A DNA stretch of 64,000 bases from Lactiplantibacillus xiangfangensis (GCF_001438845.1 NZ_JQCL01000054.1:1-64000); one strand, 5' to 3'. Shown: positions 8,994 to 18,333, counted from the stretch's first letter. Notes: generated by a model not told the origin, from the letters alone. A program made the numbers and translations.

Positions 8994-9016
8994 GAGTCTA
9001 TTTGAAAATATGTTCA
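8980..9016. promoter_or_regulatory. probable DeoR operator (inverted repeat)
   Basis: TGAACAT (8980-8986) and ATGTTCA (9010-9016) form a perfect 7-base inverted repeat with a 23-base spacer. One half lies in the deoC promoter, the other just before the regulator's -10 box. Bacillus DeoR, from the same SorC family, also binds TTGAAC-type palindromes. Confidence 0.65.
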
Positions 9017-9028
9017 TGTTTGCCAATG

Positions 9029-9037
9029 TGCTATAAT
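9029..9037 (+). promoter_or_regulatory. extended -10 promoter of the regulator gene
   Basis: TGCTATAAT is a perfect extended -10 element 30 bases before the start codon. No good -35 box is present. Confidence 0.6.
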
Positions 9038-9066
9038 AACGCTATTAATAACGATGGAGTATGATG

Positions 9067-10005
9067 ATGGATAATCAGGATAAAATTAAAACAGCTTTAA
9101 AAGTCTGCCACTTATATTACGAAGACGGACTCAGCCAAGGCGAAATCGCTAGTAAATTGGCGATTTCCCGGCCAACCATTTCACGGCTATTGCAATTTGC
9201 ACGTGACCAAGGATTACTTAGAATTGAGATTATGGATCCGTTAAAGGACCTGGACGTCTTAGCGCAACAATTGGAAGCTAAATATCAGCTTAAAAAAGTC
9301 ATTTTAATTTTTGATGCTACCAATGACTTAGACGCTATCAACCCAAAAATTGGGGCGGCGGCGGCCGATTACTTAGAAACAATTGTTAAAGATAACGACA
9401 GCATTGGGATCAGTTGGGGGGAAACGCTCGAAAACGTCGCAAACCACTTACACCCGAGCAACGCTAATAACGTTTCGGTCGTTCAGCTCAAAGGGAGTGT
9501 CTCCGGGAGCGAAATGAACAACTTTGCAAACGACATTATCAACAAGTTTAGCAACGCGTTTCACACCGACGCGGTCAACTTGCCGCTACCCGTTATCTTT
9601 GAAAATGCCACGACTAAGCAAGTTGTCATGCAAGACCATTTCATCAAGGCGATTATTCAGGCCGGTATCGACGCCAACATCGCCCTATTTACCAGTGGAA
9701 CCGTTCGCGACGACGCGATGCTCTTCAACCTTGGCTACTTGACCGATCCCGAAATCAAGCAACTACAAGCACAAGCGGTTGGTGACGTGGTGTCGCGGTT
9801 CATTACCGCCACCGGCGAACTCGCCGATTCGGATATCGATGAACGGACGGTGGGGATTCCCCTAGCCGCTTTACGCGATAAAGAATATTCAATTCTAGTT
9901 TCGGGTTCTAGTTGGAAAGTTGCTTCCATTCGCGCGGCGTTACTCGGCGGGTACGCCAACGTATTAATTACCGATTCACAGACGGCAGCGGCACTCTTAG
10001 ATTAG
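9067..10005 (+). CDS. deoR: SorC/DeoR-type regulator of the deoxyribose operon
   Basis: The N-terminus holds a helix-turn-helix (LSQGEIASKLAISRPTISRLLQFARDQGL, about residues 22-50), followed by a SorC-type sugar-phosphate-binding domain with GISWGETL near residue 118. The Bacillus DeoR repressor belongs to this family and is released by deoxyribose 5-phosphate. Three ATGs occur in a row at 9061, 9064 and 9067. I chose the third because the GGAG ribosome binding site at 9056 is then 7 bases away. Divergent from deoC with a shared operator, so it almost certainly controls that operon. Gene name assigned by context. Confidence 0.9.
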   Translation: MDNQDKIKTALKVCHLYYEDGLSQGEIASKLAISRPTISRLLQFARDQGLLRIEIMDPLKDLDVLAQQLEAKYQLKKVILIFDATNDLDAINPKIGAAAADYLETIVKDNDSIGISWGETLENVANHLHPSNANNVSVVQLKGSVSGSEMNNFANDIINKFSNAFHTDAVNLPLPVIFENATTKQVVMQDHFIKAIIQAGIDANIALFTSGTVRDDAMLFNLGYLTDPEIKQLQAQAVGDVVSRFITATGELADSDIDERTVGIPLAALRDKEYSILVSGSSWKVASIRAALLGGYANVLITDSQTAAALLD

Positions 10006-10012
10006 TCATTGA

Positions 10013-10110
10013 AAGGCCTAAATTAGCCGCTCTGTCAGGCAGAACCGGTGTGCTGTGAGGGATGGCCTCAGCCAAAGTACGTTCTGACTGCGCTAATACG
10101 TCTGTTACGA
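10013..10110 (+). repeat. structured intergenic repeat, fragment C (left module)
   Basis: Only the left hairpin module is present, recognised by TCAGGCAGAACCGGTGTGCTG followed by CCTCAGCCAAAGTACG, closely similar to the start of the copies at 39.1, 39.5 and 52.2 kb. It lies between the deoR stop codon and the deoR terminator. No cloverleaf module follows. Confidence 0.65.
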
Positions 10111-10130
10111 TTTAATATTATTTGGATACT

Positions 10131-10182
10131 AAAAAACTGTTCTCGGTGATTGCGAAAATCAATCACTGAGAACAGTTTTTTT
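10131..10182 (+). terminator. terminator after deoR
   Basis: AAAAACTGTTCTC-G-GTGATTG pairs with CAATCAC-T-GAGAACAGTTTTTTT. Long perfect arms and a T tract; it also reads as a terminator on the other strand for the antitoxin-like gene. Confidence 0.9.
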
Positions 10183-10229
10183 ATGACAATTTTATAGTTA
10201 TAGCTGACCTCAATTGTCACTTTTCTTGG

Positions 10230-10457
10230 CTAAAAGAGTGGATGCAGCTCAGGATCTTCTTTTAAGTCTTTCTGATAGTCGTAATTCAACCAATCAAGGT
10301 TATCAAAAATATTCTGCTTATCACTTGGTTGGTAAATGACTGAACCGTCTGATTGCCTACTAACCATATACTGGCAACCAGCCTCTACCTTAAATTCATC
10401 AGGAACAGTAAAAACCAAGTCGTTTCCTGATCTTCTTAATGTCACAAGTCTGCACAT
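10230..10457 (-). CDS. orphan AbrB/MazE-like antitoxin
   Basis: A 75-aa protein with an N-terminal swapped-hairpin (AbrB/MazE-like) DNA-binding motif, VTLRRSGNDLVFTVPDEFKVEAGCQYMV (residues 5-32), and an acidic C-terminal tail typical of antitoxins that wrap a MazF/PemK toxin. A GGGGTGAG ribosome binding site precedes the start. No toxin gene follows: the 225 bases downstream hold only a terminator and a repeat fragment. It is therefore either a solitary antitoxin or a remnant of a toxin-antitoxin pair. The family call rests on the pattern of the N-terminal half only. Confidence 0.6.
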   Translation of the reverse strand: MCRLVTLRRSGNDLVFTVPDEFKVEAGCQYMVSRQSDGSVIYQPSDKQNIFDNLDWLNYDYQKDLKEDPELHPLF

Positions 10458-10496
10458 TGATACTCACCCCATCTCTCACCTTAATTATTTTTATAA

Positions 10497-11540
10497 CTAC
10501 TTCGAGCCCTGCCTGAACTCCGTTGGGGTTTTGCCGGTCTCTTTTTTAAATAACCGAATAAAATGTTCAGACGATGAATAGCCGACTGCTGTCGCAATAT
10601 CTTTCACTTTCATATCAGTCTGTGTTAAAAACTGTTTCGCATTTTGGACACGGTATCGCTGGATGAACTTCGTAAAAGAAAGCCCACTTTGATTCTTAAC
10701 GTACTGCGATAATACCTGTTTAGAATAATGAAAGTGGTCGGCCAATAAATCTAGGCTGACATTACTAATGTGATTTTCAATGTAGCTCACAATTTTTAAT
10801 TCTAAAGTTTCATTTTGCCGCTGTGGTGCCGGATTGAAGACCTGATCACTATAATCACGCAACAATTTAACCAGTATTACCACCAACTTTGACTTAACCA
10901 CCTTAGTGTAATATTTTTGCTGGTTTAAGACCTCTAAATACATTTCCAAAAATATCTTCATCAAGCCCAAATCGCCATTTGTATGAAAAACAACAAAATT
11001 ACTTAACGCTTTTGAACTGACCGTTTGCAAGTAAAAATTGGATAAGACGTTATCTCCATGCAAATCATTAAAGAAAATATTTTGAAACGTCTCTTTTTGG
11101 ATAAGCACATTAATAACAATACTGTAATTATCCACATCCAATGAATGATAGATTCCCGGTGGAATAATGCAGACATCCCCCGTACGCATGACTAAATCCT
11201 GATGATTAATTTGCTGATGAAACTCTCCTTCATAGACAAAAAACAGTTCGTAAAAATCATGATTATGCATCACTGGCGGTGAATAACGCGTATGTTGATT
11301 AATCGTTATTTCATCGTAATTATTTGAATCAAAAAAATAGCTCACCGGAAAAGTTGTTTCCTGCGGATTGATATATGAATCGACCAATGGAAAAAGATAC
11401 TTTTCCGCAACCGCTGCCGGCAACTTTGAAACGTATTTATGAAACGCCTTCGCGTTGGACCGTAGTTCTGGATGGTCCCGAAAGAAAATTTCGACCTCAG
11501 TATATTGGTGCAATTTGCGCTGTAACTCGTTTATATCCAT
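10497..11540 (-). CDS. AraC-family regulator, divergent from the rhamnosidase gene
   Basis: A 347-aa regulator. The middle carries a cupin-type sugar-sensing domain (HNHDFYELFFVYEGEFHQQI, about residues 93-111, then PPGIYHSLDV). The C-terminal 100 residues hold two AraC helix-turn-helix motifs (LDLLADHFHYSKQVLSQYVKNQ and KVKDIATAVGYSSSEHFIRLFKKETGKTPTEFR). It is read away from the GH78 gene with a common 180-base promoter region, which makes it the likely activator of the rhamnosidase and transporter genes, responding to rhamnose or a rhamnoside. That role is inferred from position. Confidence 0.92.
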   Translation of the reverse strand: MDINELQRKLHQYTEVEIFFRDHPELRSNAKAFHKYVSKLPAAVAEKYLFPLVDSYINPQETTFPVSYFFDSNNYDEITINQHTRYSPPVMHNHDFYELFFVYEGEFHQQINHQDLVMRTGDVCIIPPGIYHSLDVDNYSIVINVLIQKETFQNIFFNDLHGDNVLSNFYLQTVSSKALSNFVVFHTNGDLGLMKIFLEMYLEVLNQQKYYTKVVKSKLVVILVKLLRDYSDQVFNPAPQRQNETLELKIVSYIENHISNVSLDLLADHFHYSKQVLSQYVKNQSGLSFTKFIQRYRVQNAKQFLTQTDMKVKDIATAVGYSSSEHFIRLFKKETGKTPTEFRQGSK

Positions 11541-11656
11541 GGGACACCTCTACATAAAATCAGTTCTTTTAATCATACATGTATATTATATCAATATTCT
11601 CGCTTTTTTCAGCTTATTACAGATAAAAAGTCTATTAACATAGTTCGATTAAACGA

Positions 11657-11684
11657 TTGAGTGTCGTACAAAATCAGATATCAT
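11657..11684 (+). promoter_or_regulatory. probable promoter of the rhamnosidase gene
   Basis: TTGAGT, a 16-base spacer and TATCAT precede the cre site by six bases. Both boxes are imperfect, as expected for an activator-dependent promoter. Confidence 0.4.
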
Positions 11685-11689
11685 TGTCC

Positions 11690-11704
11690 TTGTAAGCGAT
11701 AACA
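11690..11704. promoter_or_regulatory. cre site (CcpA) of the rhamnosidase operon
   Basis: TTGTAAGCGATAACA matches WTGNAANCGNWWNCA at every position. It lies at the expected transcription start, 22 bases before the start codon, so CcpA should repress the operon on glucose. Confidence 0.75.
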
Positions 11705-11725
11705 ACAGCTGAAAGGATGAACTTT

Positions 11726-14083
11726 ATGGACAATGAACAACATTGGATCTGGACCAGCGACTGGACAGATTCTGATAAACATCTTCCTAGATTAGTTAAT
11801 TTTAGACGAGTTTTAGAGTTAGAAAACATCGTTAATAGTGTCATCAAGATTACCGCCGATTCACGTTACAAATTATTCGTTAACGGCAGCTTGGTCGAAG
11901 TGGGCCCGTGCAAAGGTGACCAGCAAGTGTGGTACTTCGATAAAATCGATATCACTAAATTTTTAAAGCCAGGCAAAAACGTTTTGGCCGTTTCCGTCTT
12001 ACGTTACCCACAGGAACAATCTTTAGGTAACTACAGTGTCTTTCGTACGGAATATCCTGGGCTGTACGCCGAATGCCAAATAACAACTAAAGATTCACCG
12101 CAAACGGTTCACACACAAACGCTTGTCACTGATGAACAATGGAAGTGTGCCGTCAATCGGGAATTTAATATTGTTTCTGAATCAGATGACTTTGCACCAC
12201 TTAAAATTTATGAACAGGACTCCGGTGACCCAGCATTAAAGGGTTGGAAGACCACTAACTTTGACGATCAGGCATGGCCCTCTGCATTACCCTACGCCCG
12301 TCACGCAATTAGTCGCCAAGTCAGTCCTGGTAACTTGCTGCCCCGCCCGATTCCGTTTCTTTACCGGACTGCTCATAATTTTGAAAAGGTCGTTCAAGTC
12401 AAATCTGGTCATAACACCAGTACCAGTTGGCAACAACTATTAACAGCCGAAAAGCCAGTCACGGTTGCCCCGCATTCTAAAGCGGTCGTGGAAATCTCTG
12501 CGGGTGAAGAAACTACGGGTTACTTATACTTGAACCTTTTACAAGGAAAATCAAGCCACGTTCGCCTGTTACAATCTGAAGCCTACGTGCAAGATGAAAT
12601 GACTAGCACGAACGGAATGCCAATTCCGGTCAAAAAAGACCGCTGCGATAACGTTAAAGGACATCTTGACGGCTTCACTGATAACTACACCGTTGCGGGC
12701 TATGGTGACGCGGAAAGGCCAGAACAATTTTCACCATTTTGGTTCCGCACATTTCGGTTTATTCGGCTAGAAATCACAACTAAAGATGACCCCCTAACCA
12801 TTACAAAATTCAATTACGAAAAAACGGGCTACCCAATCAACGTCACAACGGCTGTCCAAACCTCTGATAAGAGTTTAGCCGCAATCTGGGATATCAGTGA
12901 ACGCACCTTAAAACGTTGTATGCACGAAACCTACGAAGACTGTCCCTTTTATGAACAGATCCAGTATGCGATGGACTCCCGCGCACAAATTTTGTACACT
13001 TACGCCACTTCAGGTGATGACCGTTTAGCTCGCAAATGCATGGACGACTTAAAACGCTCTCAACGTTACGACGGCTTATTGAATTGTTCAGCACCAAACT
13101 ACACGTCCAACGTGATTCCAACATTTTCCATTTACTACATTCTCATGGTCCAAGATCACATGATGTATTTTGGCGACCAAGAACTTGTAAAGAAGCATTT
13201 GCCAACAATCGTGCGCATTCTGAACTTCTTTGACCAGCACTTAACGGCTGAAGGTTACGTTGATAAAATTGGCGGTCTAAACATCGTCGACCGCTTCTGG
13301 TCGTTCACGGATTGGACACCAGAATGGAACGCAACTTCAGGAGTTCCCGCAGCAACGTTGCACGGCCCAATTACGAGTGAAAGCTTGGTCTACTTAATGG
13401 GGTTGCAAGCGGCCTACAAGCTGGCCCAATATCTCGATTCAGCCGACCTTGCCAATGCACTTTTAAACCGTATCACCGCGTTGAAGCACGCAATTACCAG
13501 TCACTGCATCGGTAAAAACGGCATGGTTCAAGACGGTCCTGGCGTTGAAAATTACAGCCAGCAAAATCAAGTCTTCGGCATATTGACCGGCGTCTTAAAC
13601 ACATCTGCCGGCCACCGAATTCTCCGGCAGACAATTGAAGAAAAAGCTGACTATGCTCAATGTTCCGTAGCAATGTCATTTTATCTTTACCGTGCACTCC
13701 AAAAAGTTCACTTGTACGAATATACGAACTACTTTTGGAATATTTGGCGACGGATGGTCAAAACCAATTGTTCAACTTGTATTGAAGCCGAAGCTGGTGA
13801 TCGTAGTGAATGCCACGGCTGGGGTGCCGTCATTCTATATGAATTACCCGCCGTCACACTAGGCGTCACGCCTACTAAGCCAGGCTATCAAGAATTTACC
13901 ATTGATCCTGAAGTTGGCTACTTAGATTGGGCACGCGGGCACGTCACTACGCCATTAGGTCGAGTTGATGTTGCTTGGAAAAAGGAACAGAAACACATTG
14001 CAATTCAAGCTAAGGTGCCTAAAGCTATGACTTTAAAATTACCTAAAAATCAACATTTCACCTACAGTATTGCATACGTTTAA
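11726..14083 (+). CDS. alpha-L-rhamnosidase, GH78
   Basis: A large (785-aa) GH78 enzyme: N-terminal beta domains (KLFVNGSLVEVGPCKGDQQVWYFD) and an (alpha/alpha)6 catalytic domain. Four acidic residues expected in GH78 can be placed. DCPFYEQIQYAMDSR supplies Asp405, Glu410 and Asp417, the same 5- and 7-residue spacing as in Bacillus RhaB. A later Glu lies in the EAEAGDRSECHGWGA segment. It removes terminal L-rhamnose from glycosides such as rutinose-type flavonoids. No signal peptide, so it acts inside the cell on imported rhamnosides. The ATG at 11717 overlaps the AAAGGA ribosome binding site, so I chose 11726. First gene of an operon with two MFS permeases. Confidence 0.92.
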   Translation: MDNEQHWIWTSDWTDSDKHLPRLVNFRRVLELENIVNSVIKITADSRYKLFVNGSLVEVGPCKGDQQVWYFDKIDITKFLKPGKNVLAVSVLRYPQEQSLGNYSVFRTEYPGLYAECQITTKDSPQTVHTQTLVTDEQWKCAVNREFNIVSESDDFAPLKIYEQDSGDPALKGWKTTNFDDQAWPSALPYARHAISRQVSPGNLLPRPIPFLYRTAHNFEKVVQVKSGHNTSTSWQQLLTAEKPVTVAPHSKAVVEISAGEETTGYLYLNLLQGKSSHVRLLQSEAYVQDEMTSTNGMPIPVKKDRCDNVKGHLDGFTDNYTVAGYGDAERPEQFSPFWFRTFRFIRLEITTKDDPLTITKFNYEKTGYPINVTTAVQTSDKSLAAIWDISERTLKRCMHETYEDCPFYEQIQYAMDSRAQILYTYATSGDDRLARKCMDDLKRSQRYDGLLNCSAPNYTSNVIPTFSIYYILMVQDHMMYFGDQELVKKHLPTIVRILNFFDQHLTAEGYVDKIGGLNIVDRFWSFTDWTPEWNATSGVPAATLHGPITSESLVYLMGLQAAYKLAQYLDSADLANALLNRITALKHAITSHCIGKNGMVQDGPGVENYSQQNQVFGILTGVLNTSAGHRILRQTIEEKADYAQCSVAMSFYLYRALQKVHLYEYTNYFWNIWRRMVKTNCSTCIEAEAGDRSECHGWGAVILYELPAVTLGVTPTKPGYQEFTIDPEVGYLDWARGHVTTPLGRVDVAWKKEQKHIAIQAKVPKAMTLKLPKNQHFTYSIAYV

Positions 14084-14113
14084 ATTTAACTCTGGCTAGG
14101 TGGTAAACATTCT

Positions 14114-15376
14114 ATGAATAAATTACGAGCGTCATTTACAAACACGTCAGCATTGCAACTGGTTCTGATTGCCGCGGTTGCTTCTTACTTAGACGCTGCT
14201 TTAATCGTTAGTATCGGGGTTGCCCTTCCCATCTGGACTAATGAGTTTTCACTTAGTTCATTAATGGCCGGTGGACTTTCAACCGTCTTGACCTTAATGA
14301 TCGCAGTGGGATCGTTTACGGGCGGCTGGTTGTCAGATAAATTTGGTCGCATTCGCGTTTTTAATATTGATATCTTCTTTGTCTTTGTCGGTGTCATGAT
14401 TATTGCTTTTGCTCAGAATCTACCAATGCTGTTCGTTGGCATCGTGCTTGCTGGGTTAAGCTCAGGTGCGGACTTACCGACATCGTTAGCGGTCATCTCT
14501 GAACGCATGTCGCGTGAAGACTACGGTAAGGCTATCGCCATTACCCAAGAGTTTTGGATCTTTGGCATTATTTTTTCACAATTAATTGGATTCATTACTG
14601 CGGGCTTAGGGAAACACGCAGCCACCATTATCTTTATCCTGTTGGGAATTATTGCCTTAAGTAATTGGAGTATCCGGGTCTTCTCAAAAAAGATGAAACG
14701 GATCGAAGCTAGCCTAGTGACATCTCCAAAATCGGTTGCACCCGCGCACCAACAGCAATCGGTTTTAAAACAACTCATTCAAAATCCTAAAACGGGCTAC
14801 GCGGTACTGATTTTGACATTGTATTATCTATTCTGGAATTTACCAGCCAACACTTGGGGATCATTCATTAATTACTTTTTAGTGGTCGCGTCAAAGCAAT
14901 CCCAGTCTACGGCAACCGCAGTGGCCTTCATTGCTAACTTAGTCGGTTTCTTTATCAATATGTGGTACATCAAAAAAGCGGATACGATTTATCGCTACCG
15001 CTTCATGAGTATTGGTATTTTCGCCGCTTTATCAGCATTCATTGTCGCGGGAATCTTCAGCGAAGTCTGGTACGTCTTCTCAGCAATGTACCTAGTTTAC
15101 TCAGTCAGCACCGTCTTTTGTGGCGAGTCGCTTTATAAAATATGGAGCCAAATGCTATATCCAGAAAAAATGCGGGCCTCCTTTACGGGATTTTCGTACG
15201 GGATCGTCAGACTGCTCACCGCTGGTTTTGCTTTAATCACCCCCACTATCATGGCCATTTCACCTAAAGCATTAATGTGGACTTTATCGACTTGTGTCGT
15301 TGGATACGGGATTTGCGCATTCATCATTTTAAAAATCATCAAGAAATATCACGTTATTGATCCAACCATCAAATAA
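14114..15376 (+). CDS. MFS permease 1 of the rhamnoside module
   Basis: A 420-aa, 12-segment major facilitator protein with the family loop motif GGWLSDKFGRIRVF after the second segment and SGADLPTSL in segment 4. It starts 30 bases after the rhamnosidase gene and is followed 22 bases later by a close relative. The substrate is unknown. Context suggests a rhamnose-containing glycoside or oligosaccharide. Start supported by a TAGGTGG ribosome binding site. Confidence 0.88.
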   Translation: MNKLRASFTNTSALQLVLIAAVASYLDAALIVSIGVALPIWTNEFSLSSLMAGGLSTVLTLMIAVGSFTGGWLSDKFGRIRVFNIDIFFVFVGVMIIAFAQNLPMLFVGIVLAGLSSGADLPTSLAVISERMSREDYGKAIAITQEFWIFGIIFSQLIGFITAGLGKHAATIIFILLGIIALSNWSIRVFSKKMKRIEASLVTSPKSVAPAHQQQSVLKQLIQNPKTGYAVLILTLYYLFWNLPANTWGSFINYFLVVASKQSQSTATAVAFIANLVGFFINMWYIKKADTIYRYRFMSIGIFAALSAFIVAGIFSEVWYVFSAMYLVYSVSTVFCGESLYKIWSQMLYPEKMRASFTGFSYGIVRLLTAGFALITPTIMAISPKALMWTLSTCVVGYGICAFIILKIIKKYHVIDPTIK

Positions 15377-15398
15377 AAATAGAATAAGAGGATTCAGC

Positions 15399-16676
15399 AT
15401 GGATAATAAGGACAGTATACAGACCAAGAAATATTTACCACTGGCTTTTGCAGCCGGTATGGGGTCAATGTTAGGCTCCGGGATTATTGTTAGTCTCTCA
15501 GCGACAATTCCAGTTTGGCAGAGCGGTTTAGGGCTCACGAACGGGCAAGTTGGGATGCTTTCCGGTGCATTGACCTTCGCCATTGCTTTCGGATCAATTA
15601 TCGGCGGTCGGGTCGCAGAAATGATTGGCCTCGTTCGCTTCTTTAATTGGATCAACCTATTTTACGCTATCGGTGCAGCCGTATGTATTTTTAGTAACAG
15701 CTTTCTTACACTCCTAATAGGCGTTATTATTGCCGGTGCCGCTTCTGGAGCGGATTTGCCAACGTCACTAACCGTTGTTTCGCATGACAGTCCTGACGAT
15801 GTCGTATCAGCAAGGCTAGTTTCTTCCACTCAGATTTTTTGGCAAGTTGGGATTTTCGTTTCATACATTTGTTCATTCGTTGTTTCTAGAATGTCGGGCG
15901 CTAACGGTGCCAGAATCGTGTTTGCTATTTTAACTGTGATTGCCTTAATGACGTGGCTATGGCGGACCTTCTCAAAAAAGTTCAAAGCATTCCACGAAGC
16001 CGGTGATCAAAAGTACACGGCTAAACAAGACAACGCATCAACTGACGACAAAGTCTCACTATCTAGCGTTCTCTTTGGTAAGGAAAAGGGCAAATACCTT
16101 GGCATCTTCATCGGAATTTTAATGTTTTATATTCTATGGAATCTATTAGCTAACACTTGGGGCCAATTCCAAACGTTCATGATGGTCAAAGCCGATGCTT
16201 CCCAAAGTCTAGCGACCGGTGCTGGACTGATTTTAAACCTCGTTTCATTTGGGGTTAGTATCTTGTTTGCCTCAATTGCTGGCGGTAAAAACCGCAACCG
16301 TTCATTTTATATCGGGTCCGTCATTATGTTACTGGCACTAGTCGGATTAGCCCTCGGCGGCACGAGTCTATGGGTCATTATCTTCTCAATTGGCTTTTAT
16401 AACTTAGGTACACCACTCGCTGGCGAAGCCTTATACAAGGTCTGGACGCAAGAATCATTTCCAATTGAAGTTCGTTCTTCGGTTCAGGGCTTAATCAACG
16501 GCCTTTCTCGAATTTGCTGTGCATTATTTGCATTTATCACACCAGCATTAGTTATGCCTTCACGAATTAAGACAACGATGTGGGGATTCGTATTGGTCAT
16601 AATTGTCAGCTTTATTGCTGGGTTAGTGGTCATTAATTTACAACGGAAATATCATATCCAAAGTAAAAACGTTTAA
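15399..16676 (+). CDS. MFS permease 2 of the rhamnoside module
   Basis: A 425-aa paralogue of the preceding gene. It shares SGADLPTSL, a WNLxANTWG segment in the middle and a GGRVAEMIGL version of the MFS loop. I moved the start from 15357 to 15399 because an AAGAGGA ribosome binding site is seven bases upstream and the overlap with the previous gene disappears. The pair could transport two different rhamnosides or act as uptake and exchange systems. Nothing in the sequence decides this. Confidence 0.88.
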   Translation: MDNKDSIQTKKYLPLAFAAGMGSMLGSGIIVSLSATIPVWQSGLGLTNGQVGMLSGALTFAIAFGSIIGGRVAEMIGLVRFFNWINLFYAIGAAVCIFSNSFLTLLIGVIIAGAASGADLPTSLTVVSHDSPDDVVSARLVSSTQIFWQVGIFVSYICSFVVSRMSGANGARIVFAILTVIALMTWLWRTFSKKFKAFHEAGDQKYTAKQDNASTDDKVSLSSVLFGKEKGKYLGIFIGILMFYILWNLLANTWGQFQTFMMVKADASQSLATGAGLILNLVSFGVSILFASIAGGKNRNRSFYIGSVIMLLALVGLALGGTSLWVIIFSIGFYNLGTPLAGEALYKVWTQESFPIEVRSSVQGLINGLSRICCALFAFITPALVMPSRIKTTMWGFVLVIIVSFIAGLVVINLQRKYHIQSKNV

Positions 16677-16690
16677 GTATTGTTAGTCAC

Positions 16691-16738
16691 AAAAGAAGCA
16701 GAAAGTTCTCAAAATCCGAGGATTTTCTGCTTCTTTTT
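16691..16738. terminator. bidirectional terminator
   Basis: AAAAGAAGCAGAAA pairs with TTTCTGCTTCTTTT around an 18-base loop, with T tracts on both strands. It separates the converging rhamnoside operon and flavin reductase gene. Confidence 0.85.
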
Positions 16739-16760
16739 CTATTTTTTTAATAGCCAACTA

Positions 16761-18299
16761 TTAATCCTTACTCAAGAAACGGGCAGCGTCTTCACCCGCA
16801 ATTCGACCCGAATTCCAAGCAAAAGCACAGGTAATGCCCTCCACATCAGAATAAGAGTTATCGTACATCCCCGTTGCATCAGCGCCAGTAACGTAAACAC
16901 CCGGAATGACCTTGTCTTGCGTGTTGATTGCGTGCATATTTTCATCCACAACAATGCCACCAATCGTTCCTAAAACGGCAGAATGGACTTTAATCGCATA
17001 GAATGGTCCCTCTGCGACATCGTACTTAAGGAGACGGGCATCCTTATTGAATTCTGGATCATAATGACCCTTAACGGCTCCGTTATATGCACTAATCGTC
17101 TGCGTTAACGTCGCTTGATCAACATCAATTTGTTCTGCCAAATCAGCAATACTGTCGCCTTTAACGACCTTACCATCGGAGATTGCTTGCTGAAAATCTT
17201 GATCCATCGTCGTTAATGGCCCCGTTGCCGCATCGACATGCAACTGTTGTAAGACCGTCATTTCTGATGAAACGTCCTCCGGTTTGAGACTATCAATAAA
17301 TTTCTTTACCTGGAAGTAACGGGTATACGCGCCCAACATTGGCACCCGTTTTGTCTTAAAATCATCCAACGTTTTTTGATCAACCAAAGCAAAATATTGC
17401 CCATTTTGTTTGGCCGTCACGTTTCCCCACAAGACACTGTCATAAACGACGCTCTCATCCGCAAATCGTTCCCCACGCCGGTTGACCCAGAGTAATGGTA
17501 ATGAATAGATTTGGTTAATCGAGTGGTTACCACCCTGGCTCCCCGTTGCTTCAAACGTCGGGTAAACACACGCGTTGTGATTCTGGAAATTCGTAAAGCC
17601 CCGCATCTGACCACCAATTTTGTGAACCATGTTAATACCATCACCGGTCGCCTTGAGTTCACCAGCCACGTATAAGTCAGTCGTATCTTGATCCATATAC
17701 TGTTTGACCATCTTCGAATTACCTATAAAGCCACCGTCAGCGACAATGACTACCGTAGTTTTGACATCAGTCACTTGGTCACCGTGCTTCACCCGTAACC
17801 CCGTCACGCGACCATTTTCGGTTAAAATTTTCTGGCCTTCCGTTTCCGTAACCACTTGACCGCCCTTGGAAATGAAGTAGTCAACAAGTTTGTCAAACGA
17901 GTGAAACTTGTCGATAAACATGTGGTACGTTCCGGTCTTACCAAAGTGGTAATCCTGCAAATTACCGACTAACAAGGTTTTCATCCCGTGGGCCGCTAAC
18001 CAGTCTAACGTCTCCGCTGACTTGTTGATCAGCTTCCGGACGATACGGCCGTTATTGCGCCAGTGTGAGTAATTCATCAAATGGTGGAACATTTGATCAC
18101 GCGTCGTGTAGTCACCAGCATTGATCTGTTGTTGTGATTCCACTGCAAAAATTCCTTCGGCAGCCCACTTAGAAGCACCGCCCCAATCTTTACCCTTTTC
18201 AACAACTAAAACACGCTTTCCTTTTTCAACTAGCTCGACCCCTGCGGATAGACCAGCACCACCTAAACCAACAATAATCGCATCATAACTCGCATCCAT
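16761..18299 (-). CDS. FAD-dependent reductase of the fumarate reductase / enoate-reductase type
   Basis: A 512-aa flavoprotein. The N-terminus has the Rossmann FAD-binding motif (IIVGLGGAGLSAGVELVEKG, with a matching VEKG strand end). Further on are GGFIGNSKMVKQYM and a C-terminal VTGADATGMYDNSYSDVEGI flavin-contacting region, as in fumarate reductase FrdA and the bacterial cinnamate and vinylphenol reductases. It lacks an FMN-binding or cytochrome domain and has no signal peptide, so it is a soluble enzyme needing an electron donor. Lactiplantibacillus uses such proteins to reduce activated C=C bonds. Next to a rhamnosidase module, a plant phenolic aglycone is a tempting substrate, but that is inference. 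An AAAGGAG ribosome binding site supports the start. Confidence 0.85.
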   Translation of the reverse strand: MDASYDAIIVGLGGAGLSAGVELVEKGKRVLVVEKGKDWGGASKWAAEGIFAVESQQQINAGDYTTRDQMFHHLMNYSHWRNNGRIVRKLINKSAETLDWLAAHGMKTLLVGNLQDYHFGKTGTYHMFIDKFHSFDKLVDYFISKGGQVVTETEGQKILTENGRVTGLRVKHGDQVTDVKTTVVIVADGGFIGNSKMVKQYMDQDTTDLYVAGELKATGDGINMVHKIGGQMRGFTNFQNHNACVYPTFEATGSQGGNHSINQIYSLPLLWVNRRGERFADESVVYDSVLWGNVTAKQNGQYFALVDQKTLDDFKTKRVPMLGAYTRYFQVKKFIDSLKPEDVSSEMTVLQQLHVDAATGPLTTMDQDFQQAISDGKVVKGDSIADLAEQIDVDQATLTQTISAYNGAVKGHYDPEFNKDARLLKYDVAEGPFYAIKVHSAVLGTIGGIVVDENMHAINTQDKVIPGVYVTGADATGMYDNSYSDVEGITCAFAWNSGRIAGEDAARFLSKD

Positions 18300-18333
18300 G
18301 ATTACAACTCCTTTTCTATGTTTTCGCCTTAAT

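Noticed and set aside
14185-15655. Several minus-strand frames inside the two MFS permease genes
   Set aside because: They are low-complexity complements of membrane-segment codons, without ribosome binding sites or recognisable domains.
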